11,120 nt of DNA from a bacterium (GTDB taxonomy: Bacteria; Patescibacteriota; Doudnabacteria; UBA920): assembly GCA_021789715.1 (NCBI GenBank), contig JAJYJE010000019.1, positions 1-11,120 of the forward strand, given 5' to 3'. Each line of letters starts with the position of its first letter. Position 1 is the stretch's first letter. The translations under genes were made by a program, and so were the position numbers. The notes under the pieces were generated by a model. It worked only from the letters and a program-made list of their open reading frames with translations, had not been told where the DNA came from and searched no databases. Shown piece after piece: positions 1 to 5,671 of the stretch.

Positions 1-10
1 GCCGCTGAGC

Positions 11-226
11 ATGAGCGGCGGGCGCACGAAAAAAACAGCAGAAGTGGAAAAATTCAAGTTAAAAGTGGAAAGCAAAACCGGACTGCCAGTGGAAACCATC
101 GATGAACGATTATCATCGAAGATGGCGGCATCCATCAGCGGGAGCAAAACCAATCTCGACAGTTTGGCCGCGCAAATTTTGCTGCAGAATTATTTGGATA
201 AGCAGAAGGCCGGCGGATCGACATAA
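11..226 (+). CDS. Small hypothetical protein (71 aa), possibly 5'-partial
   Basis: I do not recognise this protein. It is short, lysine-rich and hydrophilic, with no membrane segment, no cysteines and no recognisable catalytic motif. Residues 10-25 and 47-66 look helical, and the C-terminal part (LAAQILLQNYLDKQK) is amphipathic. The ATG at 11 has no clear Shine-Dalgarno sequence. The frame stays open to the first base of the window, so the true start may lie upstream. The stop TAA sits in the loop of a hairpin that follows. The gene is probably separate from the sugar-metabolism cluster, because a minus-strand module lies between it and galT. Confidence 0.5.
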   Translation: MSGGRTKKTAEVEKFKLKVESKTGLPVETIDERLSSKMAASISGSKTNLDSLAAQILLQNYLDKQKAGGST

Positions 227-242
227 TGTCTCCCGCCGGCCT
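207..242. terminator. Hairpin at the 3' end of the first gene; possible bidirectional terminator
   Basis: AGGCCGGCGG (207-216) is perfectly complementary to CCGCCGGCCT (233-242), giving a 10-bp GC-rich stem. Inside the loop GACA/TGTC (220-223 and 227-230) can pair again, and the loop carries the TAA stop of the upstream gene. The hairpin lies between the 3' end of that gene and the 3' end of the minus-strand small ORF, where a shared terminator would be expected. Neither side has a U-tract, so intrinsic termination is not assured. The hairpin could instead only block exonucleases. Confidence 0.4.
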
Positions 243-246
243 GGAT

Positions 247-396
247 CTATTCGCGGTTGGTGATGAACCTCCTCACTCCACCAAGTATGGTGGCAATCCC
301 CGCAAGAAGAAAAAAAGTTGAGATCGCCACCTCTATGGCGATTCGGATTGCGGGAAGCGTTAAACGCAGGAGATCGTGATCCGACGTGACAACCAT
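247..396 (-). CDS. Putative 49-aa single-pass membrane peptide
   Basis: On the minus strand an ATG at 396 opens a 49-residue frame ending in TAG at 247-249. The product has a polar N-terminus, then an uninterrupted hydrophobic stretch at about residues 23-41 (VAISTFFLLAGIATILGGV). That stretch is flanked by Arg18 and by Arg42-Arg43, as expected for one transmembrane helix. A Shine-Dalgarno-like AAGGA (minus strand, 406-402) lies 5 bases before the start and overlaps the stop codon of a preceding 11-codon ORF, an arrangement typical of translational coupling. A promoter-like sequence lies upstream. I recognise no family. The frame could be fortuitous, but helix, ribosome site and promoter together argue for a real small gene. 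Confidence 0.45.
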   Translation of the reverse strand: MVVTSDHDLLRLTLPAIRIAIEVAISTFFLLAGIATILGGVRRFITNRE

Positions 397-404
397 TACG
401 ATCC

Positions 405-440
405 TTAAGACGCCATTGCCACACCTTGTAACGAAAACAT
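405..440 (-). CDS. Possible 11-codon leader ORF before the membrane peptide
   Basis: A perfect AGGAGG (minus strand, 450-445) stands 4 bases before an ATG at 440 that opens an 11-residue frame (MFSLQGVAMAS) ending in TAA at 405-407. The stop overlaps the AAGGA site of the next small ORF. The strong ribosome site in a window where most genes lack one suggests real translation. The product is too short to interpret. It could be a leader peptide that couples translation to the downstream membrane peptide, or the site could simply load ribosomes on the transcript. Confidence 0.3.
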   Translation of the reverse strand: MFSLQGVAMAS

Positions 441-459
441 GCGGCCTCCTCGCAAAGGA

Positions 460-487
460 AATATATAGTCGAAGTTTATAAAGTCAA
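460..487 (-). promoter_or_regulatory. Sigma70-like promoter for the minus-strand small ORFs
   Basis: On the minus strand TTGACT (487-482) matches the -35 consensus at 5 of 6 positions. TATATT (465-460) matches the -10 consensus at 5 of 6 positions, with a 16-base spacer. Transcription would start near 453, just ahead of the AGGAGG at 450-445. The same AT-rich stretch lies immediately upstream of galT on the plus strand, so the region may be a divergent promoter. A plus-strand TATAAA is present at 477-482, but I see no convincing -35 for it. Confidence 0.45.
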
Positions 488-498
488 CTAAAAATAAA

Positions 499-1548
499 AT
501 GTCCGAATTTCGCCAAAACCCCATCACTAAAAATTGGGTGCTGATAGCCCCGGCGCGGAATAAGCGGCCGGACCAGTATAAAACCTATAGCGTAATGCAC
601 GGCGTGCCGGAAGTAGACAGCGCCTGCGTGTTTTGTCCGGGCAGTGAAAGCAAAAATGTCGAAGTTTGCCGGATCGGCGCGGACGCGCTGCGATCAGCCC
701 AAAATAACCCGGGCCAGCCGCTGGAAAAAACGCGCTCTGATGATTGGGAACTCAGGATCATCCCCAATAAATTCGCGGCACTGGAACAGACCGCGGCCTA
801 TCGCCGCAAGGATTTTTACGTGTCGCATAGCGGCGACGGCGACCACGAAGTTATTATTACGCGCAAGCACAACGAACCCGTGGCGCTGCAGTCCATCACG
901 ACCGTGGAATTGACCTTGCGCACTTTTATTGACAGGATTAACATCCTGTCCAAAAATCCGGCCTTGGCGTACGTGCAGATATTCCACAATCACGGCCGCG
1001 ATGCCGGAGCTTCGATTATTCATCCGCATTACCAGCTTCTGGCTACGCCTATAGTGCCGCCGCATATCCACGATGAGATTTTAGGCTGCTACCATTATTA
1101 CCAAAACAATCATTCCTGCATTTACTGCGATATAATTAAAGAAGAGAAGTCGGTTAAGAAACGCGTGGTGCACGAGAGTGATCATTTTATCGTCATTTCG
1201 GCTTATGCTTCGCGCAGCCCGTTCGAGACCTGGGTGCTGCCCAAAAAGCATGGCGCGCGGTTTGAGGAGATGTCCGAGGAGGAAATTAAGCACTTGTCAT
1301 TCGTTTTAAAAGTTACGCTCGGCCAGCTTTATACCAAACTGTCCGATCCGCCGCTGAATTTTTACATCCACAATATGCCGATCCGGCAGAGTCGCCAGCA
1401 TGCCGCGCATGAAGAAAAGGCTTTCCATTGGCATCTGACAATTTTCCCCCGCATCACCATTTGGGCCGGTTTTGAGTACGCTACCGGCATCCCGGTCAAC
1501 CCCATCCCGCCGGAGGTGAGCGCCGAGTTTTTGAGGGGTGAGGAATAA
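499..1548 (+). CDS. galT: Galactose-1-phosphate uridylyltransferase family protein
   Basis: The 349-residue product has the two-lobed HIT-superfamily layout of GalT, which transfers UMP between hexose-1-phosphates through a uridylyl-histidine intermediate. Visible features in order are the zinc-type pair CVFC (Cys43/Cys46), the nucleotide-site block around RIIPNKF (86-92), the catalytic HPHYQ (175-179; His177 is the expected nucleophile), a second CIYC pair (207-210), HWH (310-312) and the C-terminal WAGFEYATG...NPIPPE block (322-339). Length is normal for GalT (about 340-350). Tyr replaces the usual Gly in HPHGQ, as in many divergent members, so ADP-sugar phosphorylase-like specificity cannot be excluded. 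No galE or galK is in the window; a role in glucose-1-phosphate or nucleotide-sugar turnover is inferred from the cluster. No Shine-Dalgarno sequence precedes the ATG. The stop is 41 bases before tpiA. Confidence 0.88.
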   Translation: MSEFRQNPITKNWVLIAPARNKRPDQYKTYSVMHGVPEVDSACVFCPGSESKNVEVCRIGADALRSAQNNPGQPLEKTRSDDWELRIIPNKFAALEQTAAYRRKDFYVSHSGDGDHEVIITRKHNEPVALQSITTVELTLRTFIDRINILSKNPALAYVQIFHNHGRDAGASIIHPHYQLLATPIVPPHIHDEILGCYHYYQNNHSCIYCDIIKEEKSVKKRVVHESDHFIVISAYASRSPFETWVLPKKHGARFEEMSEEEIKHLSFVLKVTLGQLYTKLSDPPLNFYIHNMPIRQSRQHAAHEEKAFHWHLTIFPRITIWAGFEYATGIPVNPIPPEVSAEFLRGEE

Positions 1549-1589
1549 GCCTTCTTTAATTCGCCCAATAAGTCTTTTATGTCCTATTT

Positions 1590-2273
1590 ATGAAAAAACT
1601 GATAGTCGCCAACTGGAAACTCAACCCCACCACCCTCAAAGACGCGCAGAAGCTCGCGGCGTCAATTAAGCGTACCGCAAAGAATACGGCGGTGCTGTGC
1701 CCGCCGGCGGTTTATCTCTCGGCGATAAAATATCCCAATCTCGGGGCGCAGGATTGCTTTTGGCAGGAGCGCGGCGCATTTACCGGCCAAATTAGTCCGC
1801 TGCAACTGAAAAATTTAAAGGTCAAATATTGCATCGTCGGCCACAGCGAACGGCGGACCGTGGGGGAAACGGACGGGCAGATTAATTTTAAGCTGCGCAC
1901 TCTTCTGGAACACAAAATTATTCCGATCCTGTGCGTGGGCTACGGCACCACTGTGGAACAGGACGATTTGGAAGTGACCGATGTATTGCGCGGCCAGCTG
2001 GAAATAGATTTGCAGGGAGTTGATGCCGCGCCGGTTGTCGTGGCTTACGAGCCGGTTTGGGCCATCGGCACCGGGCAGAACGCTATGCCCGAGCATGCGG
2101 AAAAGATCGCTATCTTCATTAAGAACCGTTATAATATTAAAAAGGTGCTGTATGGCGGCAGTGTCACCAATGCCAACGCGGCGCAATTTTTGGAGCAGCG
2201 CAACATTGACGGCCTGCTGGTTGGCGGGGCCAGCCTGGTGCCGCTGTATTTTAACCAGATAATTAGCATATAG
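1590..2273 (+). CDS. tpiA: Triosephosphate isomerase
   Basis: A 227-residue cytosolic TIM-barrel enzyme that interconverts dihydroxyacetone phosphate and glyceraldehyde 3-phosphate. Family landmarks are all present: ANWK with Asn8 and Lys10, GHSERR with the electrophile His85, YEPVWAIGTG with the catalytic base Glu154 followed by flexible loop 6, and the phosphate-gripping YGGSV and GLLVGGASL near the C-terminus. It is about 20-25 residues shorter than typical bacterial TpiA (about 250), in line with trimmed CPR enzymes. No Shine-Dalgarno sequence is visible before the ATG; the upstream bases are pyrimidine-rich (GTCCTATTT). The stop TAG is the first three bases of a repeat shared with the rpiB end. 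It supplies glyceraldehyde 3-phosphate to the gap and transketolase genes of the same cluster. Confidence 0.95.
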   Translation: MKKLIVANWKLNPTTLKDAQKLAASIKRTAKNTAVLCPPAVYLSAIKYPNLGAQDCFWQERGAFTGQISPLQLKNLKVKYCIVGHSERRTVGETDGQINFKLRTLLEHKIIPILCVGYGTTVEQDDLEVTDVLRGQLEIDLQGVDAAPVVVAYEPVWAIGTGQNAMPEHAEKIAIFIKNRYNIKKVLYGGSVTNANAAQFLEQRNIDGLLVGGASLVPLYFNQIISI

Positions 2274-2321
2274 CAGTTAGCATTTAATAGTTAGGATAAC
2301 ACTTCCTAAACGCTAACTGCT
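2271..2321. repeat. Intergenic inverted repeat between tpiA and rpiB
   Basis: AGCAGTTAGC (2272-2281) pairs perfectly with GCTAACTGCT (2312-2321). Inside, TTAGGA (2291-2296) pairs with TCCTAA (2304-2309). The structure fills most of the 62-base gap and starts within the tpiA stop codon. The first 14 bases, TAGCAGTTAGCATT (2271-2284), recur exactly at the end of rpiB. It could act in mRNA stability or partial termination, or be a repeat family. No U-tract follows. Confidence 0.65.
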
Positions 2322-2335
2322 TACTATTAACCCCT

Positions 2336-2791
2336 ATGATCTACCTTGCCTCCGACCATGCCGGATTTGAACTTAAGCAAAAAATATTGGAACACTTGCG
2401 TAAGGCAGACCGGCAAGCCGAGGACTGCGGACCCTTTGAGTTTAAGGCCGATGATGACTACCCGGATTTTGTCTATCCATGCGCGGTAAAAGTAGCGGCG
2501 GCCGACGGATCCCGCGGCATTATTATCGGCGGCAGCGGCCAGGGTGAAGCTATGGTAGCCAATAAAGTCCGCGGTGTCCGGGCGGTAGTTTATCAGGGCG
2601 GCGATTTGGAAATTATCCGTTTGGCGCGCCGGCATAATGACGCTAATGTTTTATCGCTTGGCGCCCGCTTTTTAAACGCCGGCCAGGCTATTGCCGCCAT
2701 AGACGAGTGGCTAAAAACCGACTTCGAAGGCGGCCGCCACCAGCGCAGGCTAGATAAGATCAAGCAGATCGAAGAAGAGAATTTTAAATAG
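2336..2791 (+). CDS. rpiB: Ribose-5-phosphate isomerase B (Glu-type active site)
   Basis: A 151-residue RpiB/LacAB-family enzyme that interconverts ribulose 5-phosphate and ribose 5-phosphate. It shows SDHAGFELK (6-14, with Asp7-His8), the phosphate loop GGSGQGEAMVANK (65-77), GVRAV (80-84), RHNDANVLSLGAR (99-111) and the C-terminal GGRHQRRLDKI (132-142). In Escherichia coli-type RpiB the loop carries a catalytic Cys (CGTG). Here that position is Gly and Glu71 occupies the place of the catalytic Glu of the mycobacterial enzyme (GGSGNGE). Length is normal. No Shine-Dalgarno sequence is visible; the ATG follows AACCCCT. It acts with rpe and the transketolase pair just downstream. Confidence 0.92.
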   Translation: MIYLASDHAGFELKQKILEHLRKADRQAEDCGPFEFKADDDYPDFVYPCAVKVAAADGSRGIIIGGSGQGEAMVANKVRGVRAVVYQGGDLEIIRLARRHNDANVLSLGARFLNAGQAIAAIDEWLKTDFEGGRHQRRLDKIKQIEEENFK

Positions 2792-2851
2792 CAGTTAGCA
2801 TTGAGCAAATAGCATTTAGGACCAACCCTGACGACTATATGCTAAATGCTA
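2789..2851. repeat. Intergenic inverted repeat between rpiB and rpe
   Basis: The rpiB stop TAG begins TAGCAGTTAGCATT (2789-2802), identical to the 14 bases at the tpiA stop. Further in, TAGCATTTAG (2810-2819) pairs perfectly with CTAAATGCTA (2842-2851), a 10-bp stem with a 22-base loop. Left and right arms are built from iterations of the 7-base word TAGCATT and its complement, so alternative registers of pairing exist. The element fills nearly all of the gap before rpe. Confidence 0.65.
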
Positions 2852-2861
2852 AATACCAGCC

Positions 2862-3512
2862 ATGCCCCAGATTGTCCCGTCCATCTTGGAAAATACTAAA
2901 GATAAGTTCCTGGATACTATGTCCAGGGAACTTAAGTTGCCCGGCGTAGAGAGGCTTCAGGTGGATTTTGGCGATGGGGAATTTGTGCCGAATAACATTT
3001 TGCCGGTTACGGAAATTGACCCGCTTAATCCCGCGTTCCAGTGGGAAGCGCATTTAATGTGCCGTCAGCCGATGGAATTTTTGGATTACCAAATTTGCGG
3101 ATTTAAAACTATCATTGTCCACTATGAGGCCTACCGGTTGCCGACCCAGCTTAAGATTGCGCTGCAACAGATCAAGGCGCAAGGGATGGAACCGGGCATT
3201 TGTTTGAAAATCGAAACACCGGTTGAGGTACTCCAAGAATTTGCTCAAGATGTCAGGCATTTCCAGCTTATGAGTATTAATCCCGGTTTTCAGGGTACGC
3301 CGTTCTTGGAGGAATCTTATGGCCGGATTGCTAAATTGAGGAAAATATGTCCGAATGCTATAATAGAAGTAGATGGCGGCGTTAACGAAACTAATATAAA
3401 AAAAGTCGCGTCCGCCGGCGCGGATTTGCTCATTGCCGGCTCGGTTATTACCAAGGTTCCGGACATGGCAGCGGCTTGGGGAAAGCTTAATATGGAGATG
3501 AATAGAAATTGA
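2862..3512 (+). CDS. rpe: Ribulose-phosphate 3-epimerase family protein
   Basis: A 216-residue TIM-barrel protein of the ribulose-phosphate 3-epimerase family, which interconverts ribulose 5-phosphate and xylulose 5-phosphate. It begins with the typical IVPSIL (4-9), then QVDFGDGEFVPN (33-44), EAHLM (62-66), MSINPGF (137-143), IEVDGGV (168-174) and AGADLLIAGS (185-194). The catalytic aspartates Asp35 and Asp171 and the ligand His64 are present. The first metal-ligand His of the family (HxDxMDG) is replaced by Gln33 and the Met by Gly. It is therefore a divergent epimerase, and a related sugar-phosphate epimerase activity is possible. The pentose-phosphate neighbours favour Rpe. Stop is TGA. 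No Shine-Dalgarno sequence is visible at the start. Confidence 0.85.
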   Translation: MPQIVPSILENTKDKFLDTMSRELKLPGVERLQVDFGDGEFVPNNILPVTEIDPLNPAFQWEAHLMCRQPMEFLDYQICGFKTIIVHYEAYRLPTQLKIALQQIKAQGMEPGICLKIETPVEVLQEFAQDVRHFQLMSINPGFQGTPFLEESYGRIAKLRKICPNAIIEVDGGVNETNIKKVASAGADLLIAGSVITKVPDMAAAWGKLNMEMNRN

Positions 3513-3549
3513 GAATTTTATAAGGAAATAAAAACGTTTAAAATAAAAA

Positions 3550-4404
3550 ATGCCAGTTTTATCGTTTAACGAACTTAAATATAAAGCCAACGATATCCGC
3601 CAGGATATTATTAAGATGCTCCTGGAGGCCAAGTCCGGCCATAGCGCCGGGCCTTTGGGTATGGCGGAGATTTTTACGTCGCTTTATTTTGCCGTGTTAA
3701 ATCACGATCCCAAAAATCCCCAATGGGACGGCCGTGACCGTTTGGTTTTGTCATGCGGCCACACTAATCCGGTACTGTATGCGGCATTGGCCGAAGCCGG
3801 CTACTTTCCCAAGGAAGAACTGATGACGCTGCGGAAATTGAATTCGCGCCTGCAGGGCCATCCGCATAATTTGTCCCTGCCGGGGGTGGAAACCACATCG
3901 GGGCCGCTGGCCCAGGGCACTTCGCAGGCCGTTGGGATGGCTTACGGGTTGATGATGGATCGCCACAAGTCGCAGCGCGTGTATTTGATAATGTCGGACG
4001 GCGAGCAGGAAGAAGGCCAGACCTGGGAGGCCGCGATGTTCGCCGGAAAATACAAGCTCCATAATCTTACGGCCATAATGGACCGAAACAATATCCAGAT
4101 AGACGGCTACACCGAAGACGTGATGCCGCTGGAAAATCTTAAAGCCAAATACCAGGCGTTTAATTGGCACGTTCTGGAGGTTGACGGGCATAATTTTCGG
4201 GAGATTATTGACGCCTGCATGGAGGCCAAAGCGATTTACGAAAAGCCGACCCTGATTATTGCCCACACCATCCCCGGCAAAGGGGTGGATTTTATGGAAT
4301 ACGATTACAAGTGGCATGGCAGCCCGCCGGACAAGGACCAGGCCAAAACCGCTTTGGCGGAGTTGCGCACGCTGCGGGGGCGGATTTCAAGCGAACATCA
4401 ATAA
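3550..4404 (+). CDS. Transketolase, N-terminal (thiamine-pyrophosphate) subunit
   Basis: A 284-residue protein equal to the N-terminal PP domain of transketolase, which transfers two-carbon ketol units between sugar phosphates. Seen are SGHSAGPLG (29-37, His31 of the active site), SCGH (68-71), QGHP (102-105), the TPP/Mg motif SDGEQEEGQTWEA (149-161) running into MDRNNIQIDG (177-186), and IPGKGVDFME near the end. Canonical GDG is SDG and the usual KGH is CGH; the metal-ligand Asp150 is kept. The protein stops where split transketolases of archaea and many CPR bacteria do, and the partner subunit follows 121 bases later. The two are expected to form one enzyme. An AAGGA is present but about 25 bases upstream of the ATG, too far to be a normal ribosome site. 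Confidence 0.92.
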   Translation: MPVLSFNELKYKANDIRQDIIKMLLEAKSGHSAGPLGMAEIFTSLYFAVLNHDPKNPQWDGRDRLVLSCGHTNPVLYAALAEAGYFPKEELMTLRKLNSRLQGHPHNLSLPGVETTSGPLAQGTSQAVGMAYGLMMDRHKSQRVYLIMSDGEQEEGQTWEAAMFAGKYKLHNLTAIMDRNNIQIDGYTEDVMPLENLKAKYQAFNWHVLEVDGHNFREIIDACMEAKAIYEKPTLIIAHTIPGKGVDFMEYDYKWHGSPPDKDQAKTALAELRTLRGRISSEHQ

Positions 4405-4525
4405 ATATAACGAATCTGCGATTAGCGGCGAATTGGTAACACAGTAGCGATAATGGGAAATTATGCTTGATGGGTTCCATTGGCAGAACCGATGCGCTAA
4501 AATTCCTAAAATTTTTTAAATTTCC
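4405..4525. other. Spacer between transketolase halves, with a small hairpin
   Basis: This 121-base spacer shows no convincing ORF. GGTTC (4473-4477) can pair with GAACC (4486-4490) around an 8-base loop. The end is AT-rich (TAAAATTTTTTAAATTT) just before the next ATG. I found no promoter with a well-spaced -35 and -10. Parts resemble tRNA D- and T-arms (GGCGAATTGG, GGTTCC), but no cloverleaf can be completed. Confidence 0.4.
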
Positions 4526-5614
4526 ATGGTTTGCTTAAATGACAAAATCGGCCAGCCCGATATCGAACAAATTCCAACCCGCAACGGGTACGGGGAAGGG
4601 TTGTTGGAATTGGGCGAATTGGATAAACGGGTGGTAGTGCTCACCGCGGATTTGGCCGAATCGACGCGTGCGGACGCTTTTGCCAAAAAATTCCCCGAAC
4701 GTTTTATTGAATGCGGCGTGGCCGAGCAAAATATGATGGGAATTGCCGCGGGCCTGGCCCTCTACGGCAAAATTCCGTTTGTGTCATCGTACGCCGTGTT
4801 CAGCCCGGGAAGGTCGTGGGACCAGCTGCGCGTAGCGGTATGCTACAGCCAGGCCAACGTGAAGATCGCGGGCGCGCACACCGGCATTTCCGTAGGCCCG
4901 GACGGCGCCACTCACCAGGCCCTGGAAGATGTGGCAATTACCCGCGTGCTGCCGAATTTAACGGTGGTCGTGCCCTGTGATGCCTTAGAAGCGAAAAAAA
5001 CCACCCTGGCGGCGGGGAAAATGCAGGGACCGGTGTATTTCCGTTTTGCCCGCGAAAAAACCCCGGTAATGACAATCCCGGAAACTCCTTTTGAAGTCGG
5101 CAAGTCCTACGCGATGCGCGAGGGCCGCGATGTTGCGATAATCGGCAGCGGGCCGGTGCTTTATAACGCGTTACTCGCCGCTACGGAACTGGAAAAAGAG
5201 CATATCAGCGTAATGGTCGTGAATAATCATACCATCAAGCCGATTGATGCGGCTGGCATAATTTCGGCGGCAAGAAAATGCGGCGCGGTCGTCACTCTGG
5301 AGGAGCATCAGGTTATGGCGGGCTGCGGCAGCGCTGTCTGCGAGGTGCTGGCGCGGCACTGTCCGGTACCGGTGGAGATGGTGGGCATGCCCGATACCTT
5401 TGGCGAATCCGGCGAGCCCGGAGAGTTGATAGAAAAGTACGGCATGGGGAAGCTGGCCGTGATCGGGGCGGTTAAAAAAGTTTTAGCCAGGAAAGCCGCG
5501 CCGGATTTCCGCCAGCCGCCGGCGATTTTGCCAAAAGGGGCAATCGTACCCATTCATCCTCTCCCGCAACATGCGCCGCGCCGCGGCCGCGGCCGGCCGC
5601 GGAAGTACGGCTAA
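4526..5614 (+). CDS. Transketolase, C-terminal subunit with AT-hook-like tail
   Basis: A 362-residue protein matching the pyrimidine-binding (Pyr) and C-terminal domains of transketolase. Landmarks are TRNGYGEGLLELG (18-30), TADLAEST (40-47), the catalytic Glu67 in GVAEQNMMGIA (64-74), GAHTGISVGPDGATHQALED (116-135), YFRFARE (171-177) and the C-terminal-domain region TLEEHQVMAGCGSAV (257-271) and GESGEPGELIEKYG (293-306). The conserved fold ends near residue 323. A further roughly 39 residues are proline-rich and end in PRRGRGRPRKYG. The core RGRPRK (355-360) is a close match to the eukaryotic and bacterial AT-hook DNA-binding motif. The tail is encoded by GC-rich CGCGGC-type repeats (5576-5611). 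It pairs with the N-terminal subunit upstream. No Shine-Dalgarno sequence is visible. Confidence 0.92.
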   Translation: MVCLNDKIGQPDIEQIPTRNGYGEGLLELGELDKRVVVLTADLAESTRADAFAKKFPERFIECGVAEQNMMGIAAGLALYGKIPFVSSYAVFSPGRSWDQLRVAVCYSQANVKIAGAHTGISVGPDGATHQALEDVAITRVLPNLTVVVPCDALEAKKTTLAAGKMQGPVYFRFAREKTPVMTIPETPFEVGKSYAMREGRDVAIIGSGPVLYNALLAATELEKEHISVMVVNNHTIKPIDAAGIISAARKCGAVVTLEEHQVMAGCGSAVCEVLARHCPVPVEMVGMPDTFGESGEPGELIEKYGMGKLAVIGAVKKVLARKAAPDFRQPPAILPKGAIVPIHPLPQHAPRRGRGRPRKYG

Positions 5615-5671
5615 TGTAATGGCCGCAAATTATCAACTATCGCCTACAAACTACAATTTACCAACCAGTTT

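Noticed and set aside
113..424. 103-residue minus-strand ORF over the first gene and its downstream spacer
   Set aside because: Its composition is low-complexity in Cys, His and Arg with no motif, it overlaps the plausible plus-strand gene, and another minus-strand frame has better ribosome and membrane signals.
2271..2851. CRISPR array from the repeated TAGCAGTTAGCATT words
   Set aside because: Only two copies about 500 bases apart with a complete gene between them, and no regular spacers or cas genes.
3751..4317. Long minus-strand ORF of 188 codons opposite the transketolase N-half
   Set aside because: It is a shadow frame: it lies wholly within a well-supported gene on the other strand and shows no domain.
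4405..4525. Possible tRNA or tRNA-like remnant between the transketolase halves
   Set aside because: D-arm-like and T-arm-like words occur, but the T-loop is 8 bases without the GTTCRA pattern, and no acceptor or anticodon stem can be paired.
4405..4525. A single transketolase gene broken by frameshift or stop
   Set aside because: The two halves end and begin at the usual domain boundary, the spacer has no residual homology, and split transketolase is a normal family form.
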